A stretch of DNA of 64,000 nt from Eumeta japonica (Eukaryota; Arthropoda; Insecta; Lepidoptera; Psychidae): positions 62,001 through 126,000 of the forward strand of contig BGZK01001036.1 in the NCBI GenBank assembly GCA_005406025.1, in the 5' to 3' direction. Shown in pieces: positions 1-10,613 of the stretch. Each line of letters starts with the position of its first letter. Within the stretch, counting starts at the first letter, position 1. Under the pieces are notes generated by a model. It was given only the letters and a program-made list of their open reading frames with translations, was not told the origin of the DNA and ran no database searches. Made by a program: the position numbers and the translations under genes.

Positions 1-1935
1 AAGACGCGTCGTATAAACGAAGAGGCAACATAGTGGCAAAATGTCTCTTTATTTATTTACCTTTGACATAGATCAAATCTGCTCAAGAATTTTTCACGTC
101 CGCACATTTTTCGTTTCAAATTTTATAGATATTCTAAAGTACAATGTAAATTTACAGGACGATCTGTAACTTAAAAATATTTATTTGGTTTTATTCTTCA
201 TGAGGCGTAATGAAATTATTTATTACCTACTTATAGTCCGTCTTAAATATACATGTATTATTTATTTGAGATTAATTTTGGTGTACCGTACATTACGTGC
301 TGTAGAAAATTAAAAATCGTAAGCAATACTTTTCAAATTCAAAAAATATTTCAATTTACAGTTCAGAATACACTATCAAACTAAAAACTAATACTTACAA
401 CTAATAAGTAAGTAGATATATAACTTAGTTCATTTTTATTATGTGAATGTATTTTTATATTTCGTGTTTGCAAATGATTCTTTACATTACTTTTTTACAA
501 GCCACATTTTTTAAATATGGCTTTAATTGATTATCTTTGTGTTGCTATTCCTAAACGTTTTTCATAACTAGTTCTGATTTTCACAGATAAAATATTTCGG
601 ATTTATAAATAAGATGAAATTATAAGCTATGTTTCGTTTCATGTTCAATACTAACTAAACTATGTAACTGGTATGTATGAACTGAGATTATACTAAAAAT
701 TTTCACCTTAATTTGTGCACGTAAACATTTGATACGTTTATTTAATGTATGTTTAAGAATACATTGAGACTGCAAAAATGTTTCGAAAAGAGATTTTTCT
801 AGGAATTAAAAAGTACGAACAAAAAATTGTAAAAAGAGATTTATGTGTGGTAAAATAATAAAAATTTCCTTAGAAAATACTCTAAAATTGCGAGAATTCT
901 CTAGAGATACAATGTATTTGAAATACATAGGCGTTGTTATCTGATACGTGCAATATAATTTTACTATAAACATTTATTCTATGTCATATGGTATAGTAAT
1001 TTTAACAATGTAAATGCAAATTAAAGATAACAATTATTACTACGACGTAAAATTATTTCCAATGGATCCGATGACAAATAAAGAAAATGATGATAAGCTG
1101 CTTAAGAAATATGAAATTTAATAAAAATATAAGAAAATTAATTTCTTAATTTCATTTTATTGAAATAATGAATGTTTTAAAATTTAATGCCTCTTAGTAA
1201 TTCAGCCTTTTGGAACATACATTTCACAACAATAATATATGCACACTTTTGGCTTTATTTTAAAATATTTTATAACTTTGAATGTCTTATATGGATGCAT
1301 AGAAATTTCTATGTATATACACTGTAATGTAGTTTTTGTTTAACGATGTATGTTTGTTTATGATTCGTAAATAAGTTGCAATGTAGAATTTTCACCAAAT
1401 ATTTTATGAACAATAAGATCATTTTCTATATGAAAAAATCGTTTTCCAATCTTTGTCGTCATTTTCTAAATTCGACTTATTTCTGTTTTTCAATAATATC
1501 TCATTTTTTGCTAGTTTCGCCTAGATTGTTCTGTATGTAAAAAACGTACAGCCATGAACTTTGTTGTATTTGTTTCTCGAAATTACTGTCAGGAAATATT
1601 AACAGGTATTTGACAAGGAATGAAAGATATCGTAATTTCATGCAAATGTCAATTTCCCTTCACGCACAGCTGCATTTGTCACACGATCCCCTTTAATTTT
1701 TGGCGCAATTTATTAATAATTAATGTTTATAAACTTTGAACACAAATTACGATCACAGCTTTCTTTCGAATCCAAGGGGTGCAATTTTCGTATTCTGAGA
1801 CATATTTCGTTTAAGTGACGTATTTGTTGCATTCCGTGTAGGCGATTGAAACATAAAGTCTCTCAACCCATAATGGGAAACTTACTTAAGCATAGGATTT
1901 CTGCGATTCGCCCATTCAGTTCTTACGACGTACTG
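1..1935. other. AT-rich left flank, no gene seen
   Basis: This stretch is AT-rich and full of short homopolymers, with no ORF above about 60 codons and no recognisable exon or transposon ends. It is not repeated elsewhere in the window. The last 25 bases or so (around 1911-1935) loosely resemble the end of the repeat unit, sharing a cgtac just before the junction. The array edge may therefore be slightly diverged or may have formed at a microhomology. Confidence 0.6.
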
Positions 1936-3485
1936 GGTCAATCTGTATGATTCAACGACGGGGTGAAAAAACCTGATAAGTTCTCAAAACTGCTTGTCAG
2001 AGCAGCCTGAAATTCGTTTTGTTCTTGCACTGCGACCTTCCAGAACAAAGTTCATTCTTATTTATGTTTAATCGGTCAATAGATACGGAACGGTGTGAAT
2101 TTTTTTTTTTTTTGAGTGAATTGTTTGCAAAAGGCATTGTCTATCATTTCGGCCGGAGAGAGCTCACGGTAGCGGAGCGAACAAATTCCAAACTGGCGTT
2201 CATGTTTACGGTACACGGGTGTTCAGTCGCCCGGTGAGTTATTCTCGCTAACACCTTTTTTAGTAGCAGAGCGTTGTAGTCTTGCGCCGTTGCACTAAGT
2301 ACTAAAGAAGATATTTGCACAATCGTGACAAATGAAATGCTGCAATAGAAACGATGTTATAAGCGATTAATACATTAAACAATTTACACATATGAAGCAA
2401 ACATATTGATTGAAAAGTTATTCATTCCGTGAGAGGTGGAAGTTGGAAATATTTCTTTGGGAGTGTCGTCAACATGTTTACAGATGAAAGTTTAAAGACC
2501 CTTTAAATTCCCTTTTGCTTGAAAAGTCCAGCAATCGGTCGTCAAAACGTAGAATTAAGTCCCTGAAAACAATGTAGAATAACATTTATTATCACGTGAA
2601 GAATTGCGTGACCTAATTTTAAGCGACATCAACTAAAATGAACACTTTTAAGTCTGAATTAAAGAGAGTTAAGCCTCGGCTTGAGCTACGAGTCTTTGCA
2701 TTATAACCTGGCTTCGGTAATTGTCGCAAGTTAACAGAGCGTATGCACAATTCTTGTATAATATGGATCGTAGTCTGTTTGTCTGTCTGCGTAGGTAATC
2801 TCAGAAATTATTACAGGTCGTTTCGTATTAAAAAAATTAGCGGCCGTTCTTGTGTTTTCGATGTAAGGAGTATACCCATGCTGTACTAGGATGAACGGAA
2901 CGGAACGGAAGCGGATTTTGATCTAAATCATGACCAGTATTGAAATCGAGAGCGATTCCGGGATAAGTATCGAGTAAAACATGTACACAGAACAACGTGG
3001 AACAACTTACCGTCCGATTTGTGATGTATTTGAGGGTATGGCTTTGCCTTTCCTTGTCCTTTACTGAATGGATTTAATCATTTCATTTTTGCTTCAAGTG
3101 TCCTGCACTTGAATCGTCAAAGTTTGAAGTCGATGCCTGAAAACGAAATGAAAATTAACTATTTAATATTATGTGAATTACTAGATAGAATAACTTGCAA
3201 AAATCACTAAACGCTTTTACAAATTAATCCTATTAATAGGCGAAAAGGACTTCATAAGTGAACACTTATTTTTGTTTGAAATATATTTTCAGCAACTACT
3301 ACATTAACGGTAAAATCTAAAGGTTATCCTGAATTAATAATCAGTACTTACTAACCCTAATGAAATGTAAGTAAACGCTTAAGAAATCCGAGAGATACTT
3401 GAACGATCGTTTTATAAAGTCACGAATTTTGACGAAAATATTAAAAAATACAGTCGGGCAACTTTAGAGCGAGAACATACTGAAC

Positions 3486-3509
3486 GACTGACTGACTGAC
3501 TGACTGACT
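3486..3509. repeat. (GACT)6 microsatellite
   Basis: Six gact units, present at the same place with the same length in every unit (for example near 10,336, 17,226 and 24,102). Confidence 0.9.
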
Positions 3510-3763
3510 ATTCAAATTAAGGCGGTTCCAAACTGGACAGTTATTTGAAATGAATCATTAAACTAAAAAACAATGGTTAATCGAAACGAATAATTCATAA
3601 GAAAAAAAATAAAATAAAATGTGTATTATAAACGCGACCACGTCGGTCACGAGTAGTCCGTCCCTAAAGCGGGAAGTTTACGAAATATAATTATCAATAA
3701 GGACTGATTTCCTTACCGGCAAATAAGTAGGAAATAATTCCAGCTGTTTTCCACTAAGCGATG

Positions 3764-4731
3764 TCAAGTGTTGCAGGTCCCTCGGCAACTGGGACAAAAC
3801 CACTGTCCATCTGGAGGTGTGACTACCCCGACGCAAGTGAAATGGTACCACTGGTACCTACAGGTCTGAGCGTCACAACCTATCATCGTCTCTCCTTCTA
3901 TATTTTTTCCACAATAACACCATGGTGTTTCTCGTGGTGCATTGCTGGAAAAATATTTTTATCGATCAAAGTAAACAATTACATTTCGATGCACTCAATA
4001 TATCATTAGGCAAGTGGACAGTGAACAGTATGAAGACTTACTCTGGATGACTTTCTCTATCAGCCATTTCTGTGTCAGACTCACAGTCGGACGATTCAGA
4101 ATCACTGCTGTCGGATTTCTCTGAGGAAGAAGTTTCAGAGTCTGACGCGGCCGATTCCGAACTGCACTCACTCGAGGTATCGCTGCTGAATCGGTTCGGC
4201 TGCTGTGGCAGGACATTACATTTGTGGGCTCCTATTTGCCATTTCCTCAGAGGACAGTTGGGACATTGTTGGCTCTCCGTGCCGTGTCGCCAATATAAAT
4301 GCCCCAACAGCGTCTCGTAGTCTTCGAACCAGGCGCAGCATTTGAAGCAAGCGTACAGGACTCGAGACTGTAGAACAAGGAGTAATTGAAACGATAATTA
4401 ATAAGAACTTTGTAACAGCTCGTTCAAAATCATATAAGACAATAAGTAATAAAAATGCCAATGTCAAACAACTCATTGAATGCCATACGTAAAATTATAG
4501 TAATAAATTGGAATTATTCTTTTCATTTATCCGACTATTGTAAAAATCTTTTCATATTTCAAGGAAGTTATCAGAGAGTTGTGGTGAAACACGTAGGTAA
4601 CCGATATACAAACATAACAATGGATTTCCTAGACGTTGGCCGACGTTGAATATTAACATAATAGTAATGAATGCACTTGAGCATTGAGGAAAATCTAAAT
4701 CACATAAAATAAAATCAATCACCTTATGCAT
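3764..4731 (-). CDS. C2H2 zinc finger + acidic + PHD finger protein, copy 1
   Basis: Three exons on the minus strand: 4731-4723 (Met-His-Lys), 4367-4042 and 3944-3764 (stop TGA). Intron 1 (355 bp) runs from AAG/GTGATT to ctacag; intron 2 (97 bp) runs from GA/GTAAGT to ttccag. The phases join exactly (0/0, then 2+1), giving 171 residues. Residues 10-31 are a C2H2 finger with ligands C10, C13, H26 and H31 and the core F17 and L23 in place. C38, C41, H51 and C53 could bind a second zinc. Residues 64-110 are nearly all Ser, Asp and Glu. Residues 121-165 form a complete C4HC3 PHD finger (C121, C123, C135, C140, H146, C149, C162, C165), closest in pattern to ING proteins (MIGCD, WYHFTCVG, WFCPSC). 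W120, M132, D136 and W144 occupy the positions that read histone H3 Lys4 methylation in ING2. The ING N-terminal domain is absent. Nuclear chromatin binding is inferred. I do not recognise a named gene. Confidence 0.75.
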
Positions 4732-4786
4732 ACTGAGTGGCGTTCGAGAAGAGAGAGAAGAAATATCGAGCAGTGCACAGCGACGC

Positions 4787-4853
4787 GGAACTGACCACGG
4801 TCACAATCAGGGTTGGAATGACGTGAATATGACAAGTCGATGAGTGTTTTATA
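4787..4853 (-). promoter_or_regulatory. Core promoter of gene copy 1: TATA, Inr, DPE
   Basis: Reading the minus strand, TATAAAA lies at 4853-4847. An arthropod initiator TCATTC (consensus TCAKTY) follows at 4821-4816, putting +1 at 4819, 34 bases from the first T of the TATA box. A DPE match, AGTTCC, sits at +28 to +33 (4792-4787), the required spacing. An 88-base 5' UTR leads to the ATG at 4731. Three elements in register make this a convincing Pol II promoter, although no expression data are available. Confidence 0.7.
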
Positions 4854-5333
4854 CAGTTAGTTTTCGCTAAGGGATTAATGTCCATTGTCTATTTGACAAA
4901 CACGTCGTTAACAAAAGACAGCTTAATGGGTTATCGGAACGCAGCGCGATCGACGAGCGCAGCTAACGGTCTTTATTATGATTTCGATGCTTTCGCCGGT
5001 GTGAATTGTCTTATTTTTACTTAGTTTGAAAAAAATTGTGAACTATAATATTTCAGGAGAATTTTAATAAAAAAATCTCTTCCACGAGGTTCACGTTTTC
5101 GAAGTTACCATATCCTTAATTCTCGAAGGTATTTTTATTGACGAATCATCCTTATTTACCTAAGTTCTGTGTATTTAACGTGTGTATTGTATTTTTTTTT
5201 AATATTTTGTAGTTGTTCATAACTGTAACTATTTTTGCGCCCCTAAAATTCCGTTCATGCAATACATAATTATTCAAAAAGTGAAAAACATTTCATCGAA
5301 ATAAATAATTCATTTGTTGTGTGAATAACTTAC

Positions 5334-5480
5334 GGAAAAGAAGCTTTAGTTAGACACCGCTTGTCACATTCAGGACAATGCGTCGACAAAGGGCCTTAAC
5401 AGCTCCGAGTCTTCAGCCGCAAGAGCTCGCAGAAAAGACCTTTTAAACATGACCTTTTCACAGGCACGGAGCTTGCACAT
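5334..5480 (-). pseudogene. Possible zinc-finger exon relic, unit 1
   Basis: On the minus strand, a stretch ending at a GTAAGT donor (5333-5328) encodes CPECDKRCLTKASF, like the first half of a C2H2 finger. About 40 bases before it, gaagactcggagctgtt resembles gaagactacgagacgctgtt in exon 2 of the intact gene, and TGTCCTGAATGT resembles exon 2's TGTCCCAACTGT. The frame is interrupted between these blocks. It could be a decayed duplicate of exon 2 or an exon of an unseen upstream gene. Counterparts start near 12193 (unit 2) and in later units. Unit 7 has lost ctta at the donor (about 46,436). Confidence 0.35.
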
Positions 5481-6595
5481 TTCAGTACGAACACTGGTGT
5501 TTATTAAGCAATTCGAATTTCTCTCGTAAATTGGTGATTCGACGACATCTTAACAGAGAATTTTTAAAAGAGATTTAAATATAAATACGCTTAGAGTATT
5601 TCCAATGTCGTTCAATGCCTCATCAGACAGGTCTCTCGTCTGTCAGCCGTGCAATACCCAGAGGAATGTTTAAAAACTCAAAATTTTCTGGACACCATTT
5701 TCGCTTGATAATTTTTATATCATCTCTCGACATTTGGTGTCGGTCGACGCCAATTAAAATATAATCGGAAGTTGATCGTTTATTAGATTTTAACAAAACA
5801 GATATTTCAACCCTAAGGCGAAATTCAATGATAGATGTCGGGTCAGAGGTCACACAGTGACTAACCTAACCTAAGCTGAACATCGCGTTTCTTGAATACA
5901 ATTAAATATTGTCTATTATATTCGTTGTATACCTTTGAGTTTTGTTTTTGTATTCGCTTTTGAAAGTACGACGTCACACGCCGGTGCTATCTACGCTTTT
6001 CTGACATTTCCTGAGATTCTTCATTTTTCATTATGCATTTCTATGATTAGAATCTAATAGAAACCTTATCGTACAAATAATAAATAAAACTTACAAGGCG
6101 TAACTGAATTAACAGAAGTCACTTTGAAACAAGTTCCTGTAATAATAACGGCTATCATTTAAATCCTTATTAACGATAACAATGCGCGTCCGCGCCGCTT
6201 TGCAATAATCATTAAGAACTAACTGACTTTCGTTAGTGACGCTTTTCAAATTAGGTAATGAGCGTTATTCTTTATATGGAAATAGCACAGTGTTAAAGTA
6301 CTCTTGTTGTACTTTAAGGCACACCTACCTTGGCGCCTACCGTAGTGAGTTCAGAGTCACCGCGCAGTGCTCCACGACTCTTAGTTCTATTACGTATGCC
6401 TAGTTCAAAACGCATACGCAAAATGGTTTCTTTCCGTGTTTAATTACACGATGTCTCCTTTATTTTCATATAATTAAAAAAAAAAATTCTATCAGTTATT
6501 TGAAATCCTATATTAAGGTTTCTTATACTTGATGACAAAACGAATCCCTTACGGGATCACTCTCGTTCGAGTGTGTCTGTCTATTCATCTCTCAG

Positions 6596-6672
6596 AGGAT
6601 GTGAGGATCGCTTTGTTTACGTCGAGGTGGTCGTACCTCCAGATGGACATTGGTTCTGTCGCAGTAGTCGAG
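6596..6672 (+). pseudogene. Truncated PHD finger relic, unit 1 (inverted)
   Basis: The plus strand resembles the second half of the PHD exon of the gene. It reads gtacctccagatggacattg and then ggttctgtcgcag, where the intact exon reads acacctccagatggacagtg and then gttttgtcccag. In translation PPDGHWFC is kept, but the upstream Cys and His ligands and the last CPxC pair are lost (FCRSS). It therefore cannot fold as a zinc-binding PHD finger. It lies about 1.8 kb upstream of the gene, in the opposite orientation. An inverted duplicate that has decayed is the simplest reading. Confidence 0.6.
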
Positions 6673-7164
6673 TTAATCTCGATACCTACTCGCTGTTACA
6701 TAGCAGAAATCAGTATGACTCACTCAACCTTGTTTGCAAAACATATGAGGAATATTGAATATTTATTTATCGATGAGCAGGAGTGTTTTATTATTATTTT
6801 TTTTCAATATAATGTCTAGCGTCTTTTGTAGCATAATAAAAGACGATACAAGGAATACGATGCACTTATTTACATTTGATCGTAGGTTAGGCTTATTTTA
6901 TACTTAAGGCACATCACACATCGAACGATATGTTCCTCTATAGTTATTGTGTGTTTATTTATTTCCTTTGGTCAACATATGCATATTTATAGACAAGTTT
7001 GCATCAAAATTTTGTTAGTATTCCTTTTACCGACTGCGATGAAGCAAAAGGTTGATTATATTAATGTTTATATGTATGGATGCTCCTCTCTAGCGTCGCT
7101 CCTCGTGAACCGATTTTGATAAATGACGTCGTCGACGTAGCAAGGAAGAGTAATGATTCCGACA

Positions 7165-7213
7165 CCCTATGTACGTATGTATGTATGTATGTATGAATGA
7201 ATGGATGGATGGA
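7165..7213. repeat. TATG / AATG / GATG microsatellite
   Basis: A run of tatg repeats passes into aatg and then ggat repeats directly before the SINE. It is present in every complete unit. A microsatellite abutting a retroelement copy is common in Lepidoptera. Confidence 0.8.
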
Positions 7214-7290
7214 GGTTCGGTGATCGCCCAGTAGTTAAGAGCGTCGCCTTGGACGCAGCAGGTATCGTGTTTGAACCTCACCATGGACGG
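7214..7290 (+). mobile_element. tRNA-like SINE fragment
   Basis: The sequence has an A-box-like segment (tgatcgcccagtagttaag, 7221-7239) and, about 30 bases later, a B-box-like segment (gtgtttgaacctc, 7267-7279), as in tRNA-derived SINE heads. No tRNA fold with a proper acceptor stem is evident, so it is not called a tRNA gene. The same element starts at 14088, 20980, 27830, 34667, 41510 and 48301, and a degraded form lies near 54,575-54,640. Confidence 0.5.
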
Positions 7291-10200
7291 ATCAGATAGA
7301 TGAACGAACTGATTAAACAGTTTGCATTCACACTTCGTTTGTACTCTCCTTTGAATACGCGCAGCTAAGCTCGCTTATTTTGAGTGATTCATTGCTAATG
7401 TTGTACGACAATTAGCAATAAAATAGCAAATTCTTGGAAATACTTAAGTTCAGTTTGAAATATGTTATTTGGACTACACAAAACTATTTCAACGTGTCCA
7501 ACTCATCCAATACATCATTAATATTTGATTTTAATTTTTATTTTAATGTAAAGTCATTCGAGTAATATGCATGTTAATGTGAAACATTATACACGGAAAC
7601 ATTTAACAATATTGTTTTAGAAACGGTGGGCGCGAATTGTGTCTACATTTAAAAGACGCAAAAGCGTCATGTAGATTTACATATATAAATATATTTCGAT
7701 ACGAAATCGGGTTACTTTTCAGCTTGTCCTCGATCCTGTTCTTTATTTCTCTCGTTTTCTAATTAGTCGAGCGTGTCGTGGTCACAAGATCGAATGTAGA
7801 TTTTTTTCGAACGTCCTTGTTCGTTAGTATCGTGACACATCTACAACATAGCGGGACTTTCCGTATGATGAAAGGAAAAGAAGTTTTGTGAAGTTTTTTT
7901 TTGATATTTGTAGGACAGTTTAAGTAGTGTTGAGCATCGGGCTTGAGTTTGATATCGACATGAATAACAGGAATATTGAGAAGTGAAGTCGAATCGAACA
8001 ATGAAATTTAAGTTTCAAATCTTACTTGCGACTTAAATACATTATCGTAAGAAACGTCATTCGGTTATTGCTGGTCAATCATTTATATTCGTTGATTTGA
8101 AAAGCAGTGTATTCTTTGCCGTCGAATATATACAAAGAAAAAAAAAAACTATATTTATAATAAAGTTATGGTACTTTTGATCAAATCAATACAAATAATA
8201 AATGGCTGTTCTCAGCCAACAGAGTTTTGAGCATAGATGGCATAAACGACTGCAGGCATTGATTTTACATTTTTTAGGGTTCTGTTGAATTGATTTCAAC
8301 CGATTAGAGATATTTTGTGAACATATTTTTAATTTTAAATTTGTTGGGTTTATTTCTATTATAGAATCGAAATGCACGAAGAGATAAATTTGTGTGAAAT
8401 CGACGTGTTTGGTTCACTTTTAACATCAAACAAAGAAAACACCGACACAATATAAATCGCATATTAATATATAATATAATATGTTGCGTCGATTTGCTTT
8501 CGTGTTGTTTGAGAACGTTTCGAACGTTTCGTACGCTATAGCCGTATATTTCGATTCCCTGTTGTCCCTGGCGTCCGCCAGCGGCGCCGGTCACGGAGGC
8601 ATCAGTACTGCCTCCGAACCGGAAGCAAACGAATTCCAATCCTCAGCATGGATAAATTGACCAGTCAGTTTCTAACTTGATCCGAAAGATAGCCTCGTGC
8701 CTCGGAGAACAGGTTATTCCGTCAGCCTCGGTCACTGTTACTGCGTTGTCGACTACGATCATAAGGAGTTTTACGGCCGTACCTGGTCAATCTGTATGAT
8801 TCAACGACGGGGTGAAAAAACCTGATAAGTTCTCAAAACTGCTTGTCAGAGCAGCCTGAAATTCGTTTTGTTCTTGCACTGCGACCTTCCAGAACAAAGT
8901 TCATTCTTATTTATGTTTAATCGGTCAATAGATACGGAACGGTGTGAATTTTTTTTTTTTTTGAGTGAATTGTTTGCAAAAGGCATTGTCTATCATTTCG
9001 GCCGGAGAGAGCTCACGGTAGCGGAGCGAACAAATTCCAAACTGGCGTTCATGTTTACGGTACACGGGTGTTCAGTCGCCCGGTGAGTTATTCTCGCTAA
9101 CACCTTTTTTAGTAGCAGAGCGTTGTCGTCTTGCGCCGTTGCACTAAGTACTAAAGAAGATATTTGCACAATCGTGACAAATGAAATGCTGCAATAGAAA
9201 CGATGTTATAAGCGATTAATACATTAAACAATTTACACATATGAAGCAAACATATTGATTGAAAAGTTATTCATTCCGTGAGAGGTGGAAGTTGGAAATA
9301 TTTCTTTGGGAGTGTCGTCAACATGTTTACAGATGAAAGTTTAAAGACCCTTTAAATTCCCTTTTGCTTGAAAAGTCCAGCAATCGGTCGTCAAAACGTA
9401 GAATTAAGTCCCTGAAAACAATGTAGAATAACATTTATTATCACGTGAAGAATTGCGTGACCTAATTTTAAGCGACATCAACTAAAATGAACACTTTTAA
9501 GTCTGAATTAAAGAGAGTTAAGCCTCGGCTTGAGCTACGAGTCTTTGCATTATAACCTGGCTTCGGTAATTGTCGCAAGTTAACAGAGCGTATGCACAAT
9601 TCTTGTATAATATGGATCGTAGTCTGTTTGTCTGTCTGCGTAGGTAATCTCAGAAATTATTACAGGTCGTTTCGTATTAAAAATTAGCGGCCGTTCTTGT
9701 GTTTTCGATGTAAGGAGTATACCCATGCTGTACTAGGATGAACGGAACGGAACGGAAGCGGATTTTGATCTAAATCATGACCAGTATTGAAATCGAGAGC
9801 GATTCCGGGATAAGTATCGAGTAAAACATGTACACAGAACAACGTGGAACAACTTACCGTCCGATTTGTGATGTATTTGAGGGTATGGCTTTGCCTTTCC
9901 TTGTCCTTTACTGAATGGATTTAATCATTTCATTTTTGCTTCAAGTGTCCTGCACTTGAATCGTCAAAGTTTGAAGTCGATGCCTGAAAACGAAATGAAA
10001 AATTAACTATTTAATATTATGTGAATTACTAGATAGAATAACTTGCAAAAATCACTAAACGCTTTTACAAATTAATCCTATTAATAGGCGAAAAGGACTT
10101 CATAAGTGAACACTTATTTTGTTTGAAATATATTTTCAGCAACTACTACATTAACGGTAAAATCTAAAGGTTATCCTGAATTAATAATCAGTACTTACTA

Positions 10201-10613
10201 ACCCTAATGAAATGTAAGTAAACGCTTAAGAAATCCGAGAGATACTTGAACGATCGTTTTTATAAAGTCACGAATTTTGACGAAAAATATTAAAAAAATA
10301 CAGTCGGGCAACTTTAGAGCGAGAACATACTGAACGACTGACTGACTGACTGACTGACTATTCAAATTAAGGCGGTTCCAAACTGGACAGTTATTTGAAA
10401 TGAATCATTAAACTAAAAAACAATGGTTAATCGAAACGAATAATTCATAAGAAAAAAAATAAAATAAAATGTGTATTATAAACGCGACCACGTCGGTCAC
10501 GAGTAGTCCGTCCCTAAAGCGGGAAGTTTACGAAATATAATTATCAATAAGGACTGATTTCCTTACCGGCAAATAAGTAGGAAATAATTCCAGCTGTTTT
10601 CCACTAAGCGATG

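Larger units (their letters stand above)
1936..8784. repeat. Tandem repeat unit 1 (6849 bp)
   Basis: First complete unit of the array. Its start is set at ggtcaatctgtatgattcaa, where identity with the later units begins. Map in this copy: 1936-3763 non-coding, with a possible dead exon at 3011-3136 and (GACT)6 at 3486-3509; 3764-4731 zinc-finger/PHD gene (minus); 4787-4853 its promoter; 5334-5480 possible zinc-finger relic (minus); 6293-6317 hairpin; 6596-6672 PHD relic (plus); 6820-6845 hairpin; 7165-7213 microsatellite; 7214-7290 tRNA-like SINE; 7391-7419 palindrome. The rest is AT-rich with no gene seen. I found no LTR, terminal inverted repeat, transposase or reverse transcriptase in the unit, so it does not look like an ordinary transposon. 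Confidence 0.95.

Noticed and set aside
2019..2237. Plus frame ending at a GTGAGT donor-like site near 2235
   Set aside because: The donor is good, but the frame crosses a poly-T of varying length and no matching acceptor or promoter was found; kept only as a possible unsupported first exon.
3761..4009. Plus-strand 82-83 codon frame
   Set aside because: Antisense of the PHD exon and intron 2; exon 3 on the minus strand has phase-matched splicing and a recognisable domain.
4072..4320. Plus-strand frame rich in Ser, Asp and Glu
   Set aside because: It is the antisense of exon 2 of the zinc-finger/PHD gene. Its composition mirrors the coding strand and it has no splice or promoter context.
4470..4731. 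Unspliced 59-codon minus frame starting at the same Met-His-Lys
   Set aside because: It reads straight through the exon 1 donor into intron sequence and shows no domain; the spliced model joins to a real zinc finger.
5623..5853. Minus 76-codon frame in unit 1
   Set aside because: Other units carry an extra base (ttaggatttt) that breaks it, and no family is recognisable.
7214..7290. tRNA gene
   Set aside because: A and B box-like segments exist, but there is no convincing cloverleaf or acceptor stem; called a SINE fragment instead.
8304..8639. Minus frame of 111-150 codons near the end of each unit
   Set aside because: Its reading frame changes between units with homopolymer and small indel differences, it lacks an ATG at its start, and no domain is visible.
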